NCBI GenBank assembly: GCA_017435385.1
Contig: JAFSFB010000006.1
Coordinates: forward strand, 1 to 64,000
From: Clostridia bacterium
GTDB taxonomy: Bacteria; Bacillota; Clostridia; Oscillospirales; Acutalibacteraceae
Reading direction: 5' to 3'
DNA: 64,000 nt
The position numbers and the translations under genes were made by a program. Positions 33,494-41,927 of this stretch are shown in pieces. Each line of letters starts with the position of its first letter. Positions within the stretch are counted from its first letter, which is position 1. The notes beneath the pieces were generated by a model. That model searched no databases and was not told the origin of the DNA. It was given only the letters and a program-made list of their open reading frames with translations.

Positions 33494-34497
33494 GCAGGGA
33501 ATACACCTCAAAAGAAAAAAGAGCAAAAAAGCTTAAATATGCAGCTGTTTTGCTGACCGTAATATTTCTGTTTTCATTTGTTTTGCTTTTGGTGAATATA
33601 TGGGAAAACCGTCAGAGCGTGTTCCCCGACGGCGAAAACATAACCGCAGGTTCAGATATAAGCCTGAACGGTAAAAAATATCACCTGAAGGAAAATGTTG
33701 AAACGGTTCTTGTTCTCGGCCTTGATAAGTTTGAAACAGAGAGCCCCGAATCATATAACAACAATAAGCAGGCGGACTTTCTGATGCTTCTTGTTGCCGA
33801 TCATAACAGCAAAACCGTTACGGCGCTTCACATCAACAGAGATACGGTTGCAAACATGAATATCCTCGGCGTTGCGGGAGATTCGGTAGGTACGGTTAAA
33901 AAGCAGATAGCTCTGGCTCATACTTACGGCAACGGCAAGGAAATGAGCTGCCGGAATACTGCAGAAGCGGTTTCCGATATGCTTATGGGCATTCAGGTGG
34001 ATCATTATGTTTCCGTAACAATGGATGCTGTTTCTGTCTACAATGATTTTGTCGGCGGTGTTGAGTTAACGGTGCTCGACGACTTTTCAGGTATAGATGA
34101 TACCCTCGTTAAGGGCAAAACCGTCACTCTTCTCGGTGAGCATGCTCTGAATTATGTCCGTACCCGTTACGGTCTTGAGGACAGCAGCAACGCCGAACGA
34201 ATGGTGCGTCAGCGTCAGTACCTTGAGGCTCTTTATAATAAGACGCTTGAATGCATGGAAAACGATGATTCGTTTGTTATAAATGCAGGAGTTCAGCTTG
34301 CGGAATATATCGTTTCCGATTATACGGGTAACGGCTTGCAGGAGCTTGCCGAAAGAATTTCCGATTATCGGTTTACCGAAATCTGTGAGATCGAGGGCAG
34401 AAATATCCGTGGCGAGAAGCATATGGAATTTTATCCGAGTGAGAAATCGGTAAAAGAAACGGTTGTAAAGCTGTTCTACGAACCGAAAAACGATTAA
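33490..34497 (+). CDS. LytR-CpsA-Psr (LCP) glycopolymer ligase, 335 aa
   Basis: Predicted to attach the finished polysaccharide to peptidoglycan by phosphotransfer from its lipid carrier. It has an N-terminal basic stretch and membrane helix (residues 15-38, LKYAAVLLTVIFLFSFVLLL), then the LCP domain: TVLVLGLDKF (about 72-81), ADFLMLLVAD, LHINRDTV (Arg117-Asp118 of the pyrophosphate site), GGVELTVLDDFSGID, and the ALNYVRTRYG...NAERMVRQRQYL block typical of the family. It overlaps the upstream sortase-substrate gene by 4 nt, so both wall-attachment functions are coupled. Confidence 0.92.
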   Translation: MSREYTSKEKRAKKLKYAAVLLTVIFLFSFVLLLVNIWENRQSVFPDGENITAGSDISLNGKKYHLKENVETVLVLGLDKFETESPESYNNNKQADFLMLLVADHNSKTVTALHINRDTVANMNILGVAGDSVGTVKKQIALAHTYGNGKEMSCRNTAEAVSDMLMGIQVDHYVSVTMDAVSVYNDFVGGVELTVLDDFSGIDDTLVKGKTVTLLGEHALNYVRTRYGLEDSSNAERMVRQRQYLEALYNKTLECMENDDSFVINAGVQLAEYIVSDYTGNGLQELAERISDYRFTEICEIEGRNIRGEKHMEFYPSEKSVKETVVKLFYEPKND

Positions 34498-34518
34498 AAA
34501 AAACAGGAAAGGATGTGT

Positions 34519-35205
34519 ATGGTGATGAATAAAGTCAATTCCGCTGCAGCAGAAGAACGCAGCGAAAAAGAATTCAGAATAATACACATTCCTTCCAAAC
34601 CTGTATATGATATTTTAAAAAGAATTTTTGATTTCACGGTTGCATTGTTAATGCTCGTTGTTCTTGCGGTCCCGCTTCTGATTATTGCGCTTATTATTGT
34701 TATTGATAATCCCGGCGCAGCTCCGATCTATGTTCAGAAGCGTATCGGAAAAAACGGACGGGAGTTTAATTTCTATAAATTCAGATCAATGGTTCCGAAT
34801 GCTGAAGATATGCTTGACTCTCTTCTTGAACAGAACGAAATGGACGGTCCTGCCTTCAAAATGAAGGACGATCCCAGAATAACAAGGTTCGGCCATTTTA
34901 TCCGTAAAACCTGCATCGACGAGCTCCCTCAGCTTTTAAATGTCATTAAAGGAGATATGAGCCTCGTAGGTCCAAGACCTCCGCTTCCCCGTGAGGTTGC
35001 GATGTATGATGAATATCAGAAGCAAAGACTTTCGGTAATTCCCGGTATTACATGTTTCTGGCAGGTAATGCCGGAGAGAAACACCGTATCCTTTGATGAC
35101 TGGATGGCGAGTGACCTTAAATACATAGAAGAGCGCAGTCTCAGAACTGATTTTATCATACTTTTAAAAACCGTCGGAACGGTTTTGGGTATGGAGGGAA
35201 TATGA
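34519..35205 (+). CDS. Undecaprenyl-phosphate sugar phosphotransferase (priming transferase), about 228 aa
   Basis: Initiates the repeat unit by transferring a sugar phosphate to undecaprenyl phosphate. It has one re-entrant membrane segment (FTVALLMLVVLAVPLLIIAL) and the bacterial sugar transferase domain: VQKRIGKNGREFNFYKFRSM, DDPRITRFGHFIRKTCIDEL, PQLLNVIKGDMSLVGPRPPL, and GITCFWQV. Several starts are possible (34513, 34519, 34525); 34519 has the best spacing to AGGAAAGG. Its stop overlaps the next gene by 4 nt. Confidence 0.92.
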   Translation: MVMNKVNSAAAEERSEKEFRIIHIPSKPVYDILKRIFDFTVALLMLVVLAVPLLIIALIIVIDNPGAAPIYVQKRIGKNGREFNFYKFRSMVPNAEDMLDSLLEQNEMDGPAFKMKDDPRITRFGHFIRKTCIDELPQLLNVIKGDMSLVGPRPPLPREVAMYDEYQKQRLSVIPGITCFWQVMPERNTVSFDDWMASDLKYIEERSLRTDFIILLKTVGTVLGMEGI

Positions 35206-36347
35206 AAGCTCAAGGCAATAACAAAAAACTTCGCATAGCAATGCTCGGCCATAAAAGAGTTCCGTCACGGGAAGGCGGAGTGGAGATCGTTGTGGGCGAG
35301 CTTTCGGCAAGAATGGCTGAGCTTGGTCATGATGTGACCTGTTACAACAGAAGAGGGCACCATGTAAGCGGAGAAGAATTTGATGCCGAAGCGCTGAATG
35401 AATACAAGGGCGTTCGCATAAAAAGTGTATTTACCGTTCAGAAGGGCGGGCTTGCCGCAGTAAGCTCGTCCGTTTTTGCTGCGCTGAAGGCGGCTTTCGG
35501 TAAATACGATGTTGTTCATTTCCATGCGGAAGGACCGTGTGCCATGCTGTGGCTGCCGAAGCTTTTCGGTAAAAAATGCATTGCAACAATTCACGGCCTT
35601 GACCATAAAAGAGCGAAATGGGGAAGGTTCGCTTCACGGTATATTCTTTTCGGAGAAAAATGCGCCGCAAGATTTGCGGATGAGGTTATTGTGCTGAGCG
35701 AAAGCGTTCAGTCATATTTCAGAGATACCTACGGACGGGAAACGGTTTTCATTCCCAACGGAGTTTCTTTGCCCGAGAAAAAAGAGGCGGCGGAAATAAC
35801 GGAGCAATTCGGGCTGTGCAAAAACAGTTATATTCTTTATCTCGGAAGACTTGTTCCCGAAAAAGGAATCAGCCGTCTTGTTGAGGCGTTCAAGTCCGTT
35901 AAAACCGATAAAAAGCTTGTTGTTGCAGGCGGTTCGTCGGATACTGCTGACTTTGAAGCTGAATTGAGGTCGGCTGCGGCAGATGATGAAAGAATCGTTT
36001 TCACCGGATTTGTTCAGGGGAGAATGCTTGAAGAGCTTTACAGCAACGCTTATCTGTATGTTCTTCCGTCAGACCTTGAAGGCATGCCGTTGAGTCTTAT
36101 GGAAGCGATGAGCTACGGCAACTGCTGCCTTACTTCGGATATCCCCGAATGCTCCCAGGTGACAGGCGAATGCGGATTTACCTTCCGCAAATCGGATACG
36201 GAGGATCTGAGAAGCAAGCTGCAGTTCCTTTGCGATAATTCCGAAGAGGTGAATAAGCTCAGAGAAGCAAGCTCCGGATACATATGCCGAAAATACAGCT
36301 GGAACGATGTTGTTGATCGGACTCTGAAGCTTTACTTTGAACCCTGA
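35202..36347 (+). CDS. Glycosyltransferase family 4 (DUF1972-type N-terminus), 381 aa
   Basis: The N-terminus (RIAMLGHKRVPSREGGVEIV, then VGELSARMAELGHDVTCYNR) resembles the DUF1972/rhamnosyltransferase type, often the first transferase after the priming enzyme. The GT-B C-terminal half has LYLGRLVPEKGISRLVEAFK, VVAGGSSD, and the donor-site motif DLEGMPLSLMEAMSYG with its E-x7-E. The likely donor is a nucleotide sugar such as dTDP-rhamnose; that is inference. It overlaps the upstream gene by 4 nt. Confidence 0.88.
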   Translation: MKAQGNNKKLRIAMLGHKRVPSREGGVEIVVGELSARMAELGHDVTCYNRRGHHVSGEEFDAEALNEYKGVRIKSVFTVQKGGLAAVSSSVFAALKAAFGKYDVVHFHAEGPCAMLWLPKLFGKKCIATIHGLDHKRAKWGRFASRYILFGEKCAARFADEVIVLSESVQSYFRDTYGRETVFIPNGVSLPEKKEAAEITEQFGLCKNSYILYLGRLVPEKGISRLVEAFKSVKTDKKLVVAGGSSDTADFEAELRSAAADDERIVFTGFVQGRMLEELYSNAYLYVLPSDLEGMPLSLMEAMSYGNCCLTSDIPECSQVTGECGFTFRKSDTEDLRSKLQFLCDNSEEVNKLREASSGYICRKYSWNDVVDRTLKLYFEP

Positions 36348-36368
36348 ATTTGAAAAAGGATGGAAACG

Positions 36369-37562
36369 ATGAAGATTTTGCTGGTCAATAAATTTCTGTA
36401 TCCTAAAGGCGGATCGGAAACCTATATGTTCAATTTGGGCAACATCTTGTCTTCCAAGGGGCATTCTGTTGAATATTTCGGCTTGCAAAACGAAAAGAAT
36501 ACTGTCGGCAACAGCATCGGTTCATATGTTTCGGATATCGATTTCAGTAAAGGAACAAAAAAGAATATTAAGGCACCGCTCCGCATTATTTATTCCTCAG
36601 AAGCCCGAAAAAAGATCCGTGCCGTTCTTGAGCGATTTCAGCCCGATATAATTCATTTTAATAATATTCAGTTTCATTTAACGCCGAGCGTAATTCTCGA
36701 AGCGGAAAAGTACCGCAGAAAAAGCGCACGCAAGGTAAAAATAATCTATACGGCTCACGATTTTCAGCTTGTTTGCCCGAGCCACGGAATGTTTGATTCC
36801 GAAATGAATATCTGCGAAAAATGTCTTGACGGAAATTATTTTCACTGCATTAAAGGCAGATGCATGAAAAGGTCACGGGCAAAAAGCTTTCTTGCGGCGG
36901 CAGATGCATGCTTCTGGAAAACCGTCAGGGCTTATGAGTTTATAGATAAGATCATATGCCCTTCTTATTTTCTGAAATCAAAGCTTGATACTCAGGAGCG
37001 ATTTAAAGAGAAAACAACGGTGATACATAATTTTGTCGGACCCGACAGCACCGTTTACGATAAAGAAGATTATATTTTGCAGTTCGGTCACCTTTCAAAG
37101 GACAAGGGTACCCTTACGCTGCTTGAAGCCGCAAAGCGAATGCCCGAAAAACGGTTTGTTTTTGCGGGATACGGAGAAGCGGAAGATGCAATAGCGCAGG
37201 TCCCGAATGCGGAATTTGCAGGCTTTAAAACGGGCGATGAGCTCAAATCGTTGATAGGGAAAGCGGCGTGCAGCGTTTGTTCGAGCGAAATCTATGAAAA
37301 CTGTCCGTTTTCGGTTATTGAGTCCCAGATGTACGGCACTCCCGTTATCGGTTCTGGTCTTGGCGGTATTCCCGAGCTTATCCGTGAAAACGAAACGGGT
37401 CTGATTTTTGAAGCGGGAAATCCGGACGAGCTTGTAAAGAAGCTGCGTTTTTTGCTTGAATCCGAAGGAAGACTTAAAGAATTTGCCGAAAACTGCAAAA
37501 ACATGCGGTTTGAAACATCGGAAACCTATTATGAGAAGATCATGCAGATATACGGAGAATGA
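36369..37562 (+). CDS. Glycosyltransferase family 4, about 397 aa
   Basis: GT-B enzyme with KILLVNKFLYPKGGSETYMF at the N-terminus (glycine-rich acceptor-side loop), HFNNIQFHLTPSV, YTAHDFQLVCPSHG, a Cys-containing insert (ICEKCLDGNYFHCIKGRC), and the donor motif YENCPFSVIESQMYGTPVIG near the C-terminus. The Cys insert occurs in a known subset of GT4 enzymes. The start at 36369 is 8 nt after AAAGGA; the ATG at 36360 is too close. The linkage and sugar are not predictable. Confidence 0.87.
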   Translation: MKILLVNKFLYPKGGSETYMFNLGNILSSKGHSVEYFGLQNEKNTVGNSIGSYVSDIDFSKGTKKNIKAPLRIIYSSEARKKIRAVLERFQPDIIHFNNIQFHLTPSVILEAEKYRRKSARKVKIIYTAHDFQLVCPSHGMFDSEMNICEKCLDGNYFHCIKGRCMKRSRAKSFLAAADACFWKTVRAYEFIDKIICPSYFLKSKLDTQERFKEKTTVIHNFVGPDSTVYDKEDYILQFGHLSKDKGTLTLLEAAKRMPEKRFVFAGYGEAEDAIAQVPNAEFAGFKTGDELKSLIGKAACSVCSSEIYENCPFSVIESQMYGTPVIGSGLGGIPELIRENETGLIFEAGNPDELVKKLRFLLESEGRLKEFAENCKNMRFETSETYYEKIMQIYGE

Positions 37563-37565
37563 TTT

Positions 37566-38759
37566 ATGAAAATATATGAGATCGGTACGGGCTACACTCC
37601 GATTCCCGCTCAGGTTGCCGCAGCAACGGAAAGCGTTGTGGAGGAATTGACAAAATCGTATATCGGAATGGATCAGCCCGTGGAAATCATCGATATTTCC
37701 GCACCGAAAAGGGCAAAACACAATTTGCCGATAACCGAGGTCAGCGTTCCTTCTTTTTTCACCAAGGAAGATGTAAGTCTTGGCATTGTTCATAAGATAA
37801 AGCGTGTTGTTTATTCGGTTGCGCTGGCTTATAAGCTTAAAAGGATCCTGAAAAATGAAAACGAAAAAGCCGTATTGCATTTTCATAATCAGTATAATCT
37901 CTTTTTCTTTTTAAAGCTTGTTCCGAAAAAGCTCAGAGCAAAAGCTCTCGTTGCCTATACAAACCATAACGGTATGTGGAGCAAAAACTGGAATGACGTT
38001 AAAGATTTGCTTTATAAACGTTATTTTCAGGAAATATTCTCAATGAAAAATGCCGATCAGGTCTTTGTTCTTAATGAAGAAACAAGAAAAAACGTAATTG
38101 AACAGCTTGGAATTGAAGCAGAGCGTGTTATAAAGATCTCCAACGGCGTAAATACGGATATCTATTGTCCGATATCTCAAAGCGAGATAGAGGAAACAAA
38201 GAAAAAATATAAGATAAACGGCAAAAAAGTTATTTTGCAGGTCGGTTCCGTTTATGAAAATAAAGGGCAGGCAAGAGCGGTTGAGATGCTTTCGCCCCTT
38301 CTCAAAAAGCATGATGAGCTTATTTATGCTTATGTGGGCGGTATTGTATCTCAGGAATATTCTGAAACGGTGCGCAAAACTGCCGAGAGTCTGGGCGTGA
38401 GCGACAAGGTGGTCTATCTCGGCACGGCTGTGCCCGGCACGGAGATGAACAGACTGTATAATATTGCGGATATAACTTTTTTTGCTTCGGAATATGAGGG
38501 ATTCCCGCTTGTTTGCATTGAGTCCGTTTCTGCAGGAGTGCCCGTGGTTATCTGTTCGGATATCAATATCGATCTCGGTCCGGGCTGCATCGTAACAAGC
38601 AAAGAAAAAACAGAAAGCGATATTGAGAAAAAAGTTTTTTCCTGTTACGATGAATATAAAAAATTATGCCTTTCTGCAAGAGAAAATGCCGAGAACAATT
38701 ATTCGTGGCAGAAAATTGCAAGGAAATATCTGACTGCGTTTATTGAAGGTGAAAATTAA
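37566..38759 (+). CDS. Glycosyltransferase family 4, 397 aa
   Basis: N-terminal half has KIYEIGTGYTPIPAQVAAAT and the acceptor-side segment LHFHNQYNLFFFLKLV. The C-terminal half has VILQVGSVYENKGQARAVEM and the donor motif EYEGFPLVCIESVSAGVPVV (E-x7-E). The separation from neighbours is only 3 nt. Its stop TAA overlaps the ATG of the radical SAM gene by one base (TAATG). The sugar specificity is unknown. Confidence 0.86.
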   Translation: MKIYEIGTGYTPIPAQVAAATESVVEELTKSYIGMDQPVEIIDISAPKRAKHNLPITEVSVPSFFTKEDVSLGIVHKIKRVVYSVALAYKLKRILKNENEKAVLHFHNQYNLFFFLKLVPKKLRAKALVAYTNHNGMWSKNWNDVKDLLYKRYFQEIFSMKNADQVFVLNEETRKNVIEQLGIEAERVIKISNGVNTDIYCPISQSEIEETKKKYKINGKKVILQVGSVYENKGQARAVEMLSPLLKKHDELIYAYVGGIVSQEYSETVRKTAESLGVSDKVVYLGTAVPGTEMNRLYNIADITFFASEYEGFPLVCIESVSAGVPVVICSDINIDLGPGCIVTSKEKTESDIEKKVFSCYDEYKKLCLSARENAENNYSWQKIARKYLTAFIEGEN

Positions 38760-39844
38760 TGTCAAAAAAATTAAACGGCACGGTTATCGTTACCTATCGG
38801 TGTAATGCAAAATGCACAATGTGCAACAGATATAAGGTGCCGTCAAAGCCTGAGGAAGAAATAACGGTTGACACGATCCGTAAGCTGCCGGAAATGTATT
38901 TTACAAACATAACGGGCGGCGAGCCTTTCATCAGAGAAGATCTGAAGGATATCGTTAGGGAGCTTTATAAGAAAAGCGACAGAATCGTTATCTCCACCAA
39001 CGGATTTTTTACTGAAAGAATTGTTGATTTGTGCAAGGAATTTCCTCAGATAGGAATACGGATTTCGATAGAAGGTCTTGAGCAGAACAACAATGAAATA
39101 AGAGGTCTTGAGGACGGCTTCAACAGGGGATATACAACGCTCAGAACCCTTGTTGATATGGGCATGAAGGATGTCGGCTTCGGAATGACCGTTCAGGATA
39201 AAAATGCAGGCGATCTCGTTGCGCTTTATGATATTTCCGATGAGCTCGGAATGGAGTTTGCAACCGCTTCGCTTCATAACAGCTTTTATTTTGTTGAGTC
39301 AAACAATATAATTCATGACCGCCTTATGGTTGCCGAAAATTTTGAAAAGCTAATCAACAGGCTCCTTGATTCAAACAGCCCCAAAAAGTGGTTCAGAGCG
39401 TATTTCAATCATGGGCTGATCAACTATATATTCAGTCAGAAGCGTTTGCTTCAATGCGACATGAGCTTTGACACGTTCTTTATCGACCCGTTCGGAGATG
39501 TTATGCCCTGCAACGGAACAAAAGAAAAAGAGGTTATGGGAAATCTCAACGAGCAGAGCTGGGACGAGCTCTGGAACAGCGAGAAGGCGGAATCCGTTCG
39601 GAAAAAGGTTCGCAGCTGTGACCGTAACTGCTGGATGATAGGTTCGGTTTCGCCGGCGATGCATAAGTATATATGGGTTCCCGCTATGTGGGTCATTAAG
39701 CATAAGTTTCTTCGTTTCTTCAAGAAGAAAAAGTATTCCATGTATGAAAACAAGATCGTTCGTGATTACCGTGACGGAAAGGTTACCAAAGAACAGCTTG
39801 ATGCGTGTTCGACCTGTGAGAAATGCATTAATATGCAACGGTAG
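38759..39844 (+). CDS. Radical SAM / SPASM-type protein in the polysaccharide operon, 361 aa
   Basis: The radical SAM 4Fe-4S cluster motif is CNAKCTMCNR (C-x3-C-x2-C, about residues 15-22), followed by the GGE motif (NITGGEPFIRED) and the usual TIM-barrel strands (RIVISTNGFF, IGIRISIEG). The C-terminal part has SPASM-like cysteines (LLQCDMSFDTFFIDPFGDVM, PCNGT, CDRNCW) and a final CSTCEKC. This places it with SPASM enzymes that carry auxiliary clusters. A basic hydrophobic stretch (IKHKFLRFFKKKKYS) may associate with the membrane. It is tightly coupled to glycosyltransferase genes on both sides, which suggests it modifies a sugar, lipid carrier or linked peptide of this pathway; that is inference. 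Confidence 0.82.
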   Translation: MSKKLNGTVIVTYRCNAKCTMCNRYKVPSKPEEEITVDTIRKLPEMYFTNITGGEPFIREDLKDIVRELYKKSDRIVISTNGFFTERIVDLCKEFPQIGIRISIEGLEQNNNEIRGLEDGFNRGYTTLRTLVDMGMKDVGFGMTVQDKNAGDLVALYDISDELGMEFATASLHNSFYFVESNNIIHDRLMVAENFEKLINRLLDSNSPKKWFRAYFNHGLINYIFSQKRLLQCDMSFDTFFIDPFGDVMPCNGTKEKEVMGNLNEQSWDELWNSEKAESVRKKVRSCDRNCWMIGSVSPAMHKYIWVPAMWVIKHKFLRFFKKKKYSMYENKIVRDYRDGKVTKEQLDACSTCEKCINMQR

Positions 39845-39856
39845 TTTGGAGGCATA

Positions 39857-40876
39857 ATGCTTATTATTTCAAATTCCTTGAACAATATTTCTGACGAAGG
39901 CTGCCTGAAGGTTGCGGCAAGCCTTGTGAGCAGAATAAAAAAAGCCGTGCCCGAAGCTCTGATCGTTACCTATGAAAGAAGATCTGAGCTGTCTGACATG
40001 CATTTTGAAATTAACAATAAGCTTATGCTCAGCAAGGAACTGTTTTCTTTGTTACGCAAACACAAAGAAGAAATAATATATATCCCGTTTCCCGCAAGAC
40101 CCTTTGCAACGGCGTTGCGGATTTTTATTCTGTCGCTTTACTCGAGAAAAAAACCGAAAGTCATTTCGGTTATGAAATACCGTATGGGTCTGATCTCAAA
40201 GATCCTTTTGCGTGCCGGCGGTGCGGATTTTGTTGTTTTTTCAAAAGAAGCCGAAGAATTTTATGATACAATAGTCGGTGAAAAGCATGTGTCATATTTA
40301 AAAACCGGAGTGGACACTCAGAAATTCGTTCCCGTTTCAAAAGAGAAAAAAGAAGCCCTTAAAGAAAAATACGGCTTTGATGCAAGGCCGGTTATTCTCC
40401 ATGTCGGTCATCTGAACCGAGGAAGAAATGTTGCTCAGCTGATGAAGCTTGACAAAAAGTATCAGATTTTGCTTGTTACAAGCACACTTACCAAAAACGA
40501 GCAGGATATTGAACTGAAGAATGAGCTTCTGAAAAGTCCCAACATAAAAATCATTGACGATTATATTCCGCACATTGAAGAAGTATATCAGCTTTCGGAT
40601 GCTTATTTTTTCCCTGTTGTTGAGCAGGGGAGATGCATTGATGTGCCGTTATCCGTTATGGAGGCGGCATCGTGCAACAAGCCGATAATCACAACGGATT
40701 TCGGAGAAATGAAGCAGTTCAAAGGAAAGAAAGATTTTTATTTTATTGAGTCCTTTGATGAAAACGGGCTCAATGCTTTGGCGGAAAAGGCGCTGGCATG
40801 CGAAGACGCAGAAACACGCAGCGCCGTTTTGGATTACGATTGGAAAAATGCCGTTTCGTATTTAACAAAAATCTGA
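39857..40876 (+). CDS. Glycosyltransferase, GT4-like, 339 aa
   Basis: Divergent GT-B enzyme. Residues 1-120 are the acceptor half (LIISNSLNNISDEGCLKVAA). The C-terminal half has VILHVGHLNRGRNVAQLMKL and VPLSVMEAASCNKPIITTDF, the donor-site E with the usual following strand. It is shorter than the neighbouring GT4 enzymes because the acceptor domain is small. It follows the radical SAM gene by 12 nt. Confidence 0.8.
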   Translation: MLIISNSLNNISDEGCLKVAASLVSRIKKAVPEALIVTYERRSELSDMHFEINNKLMLSKELFSLLRKHKEEIIYIPFPARPFATALRIFILSLYSRKKPKVISVMKYRMGLISKILLRAGGADFVVFSKEAEEFYDTIVGEKHVSYLKTGVDTQKFVPVSKEKKEALKEKYGFDARPVILHVGHLNRGRNVAQLMKLDKKYQILLVTSTLTKNEQDIELKNELLKSPNIKIIDDYIPHIEEVYQLSDAYFFPVVEQGRCIDVPLSVMEAASCNKPIITTDFGEMKQFKGKKDFYFIESFDENGLNALAEKALACEDAETRSAVLDYDWKNAVSYLTKI

Positions 40877-40891
40877 AGGGAGAGCCTCAGC

Positions 40892-41905
40892 ATGGATCAG
40901 CCGTTGGTTTCGGTCGTCATACCGATATATAATGTTGAAAAATACCTTGACAGATGTATAGCCTCGGTTGTGGATCAGACCTACAGAAATCTTGAGATCA
41001 TCCTTGTTGATGACGGCTCGACCGATAACAGCCCTGCCATATGCGATGAGTGGGCTGAGCGTGATGAAAGAATAAAAACTGTCCATAAGATAAATGAAGG
41101 CGCAGGCATGTCCCGTAATGCGGGTATAGATAATGCAAGCGGAGATTATGTTCTCTTCGTTGACAGTGACGATTATATTGATCTGTCTGCCGCAGAAAAA
41201 TGCGTTGAAGCATTAAAAACGGACAATTCCGATATTGTCATGTTCGGCAGGGTAGAGGTAAAAAGCAACGGAGAAACAAAAAACAAGCCGATAGTTGCGG
41301 ATAAATATTTCTTTGCAGGCGAAGAGGTTACGCAGGATGTTCTTCCCGGTTTGTTTATAAGCGAAAAAGGGGTTGGCGTCGGAGTTTGCGGAAAGATGCT
41401 CAGCCTTGCAAAAATAAAAGAAAACGGGATAAGATTCCGCTCGGAGCGAGAGATTCTTTCGGAGGATGCGTGCTTCCTTCTGGAATTGTTTAGGCTCATC
41501 AATTCCGTTTCGCTTCTTGATGAAAATTTTTATTATTATTTTCAAAACGAAAATTCCTTTTCAAGAACCTATAAAAAGAATCTGCCTGAAATGAACGGCA
41601 GATTTCTGAGCTTCTGCGTAAGCTTATGTGAAAAATACGGATATCCGGAAAAGACTGTAAGCTATATAAAAGCAAGATATCATATATATGCCCTCACGGG
41701 AATGAAGCAGATGATTGCATCGGATATTCCGTTCAGAGAGAAGAAACGGTTGCTTGCGCAGATACATGACAATAAGACCCTGACGGAGTCGCTTACAGAC
41801 GATGCTTTGGGTCTGGCAAACAGGAATTCAAGAATTTTTTGGAAGCTGTTCAGAAGCAGGTGCTTTGGCGCTTGTTATCTGATGCTGTTTTATAAAGCAC
41901 ACTGA
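40892..41905 (+). CDS. Glycosyltransferase family 2, 337 aa
   Basis: Canonical GT-A fold: VSVVIPIYNVEKYLDRCIAS, ILVDDGSTDNSPAICDEWA (DDGS for UDP), NEGAGMSRNAGIDNASGDYV and the metal-binding motif FVDSDDYID. The C-terminal region has a helical extension (LFRLINSVSLLDENFYYYF) with no membrane helix. Typical of enzymes adding hexoses to an undecaprenyl-linked repeat unit on the inner face of the membrane. Confidence 0.9.
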   Translation: MDQPLVSVVIPIYNVEKYLDRCIASVVDQTYRNLEIILVDDGSTDNSPAICDEWAERDERIKTVHKINEGAGMSRNAGIDNASGDYVLFVDSDDYIDLSAAEKCVEALKTDNSDIVMFGRVEVKSNGETKNKPIVADKYFFAGEEVTQDVLPGLFISEKGVGVGVCGKMLSLAKIKENGIRFRSEREILSEDACFLLELFRLINSVSLLDENFYYYFQNENSFSRTYKKNLPEMNGRFLSFCVSLCEKYGYPEKTVSYIKARYHIYALTGMKQMIASDIPFREKKRLLAQIHDNKTLTESLTDDALGLANRNSRIFWKLFRSRCFGACYLMLFYKAH

Positions 41906-41927
41906 CCGGCAGTTACGGAGGATCGTT

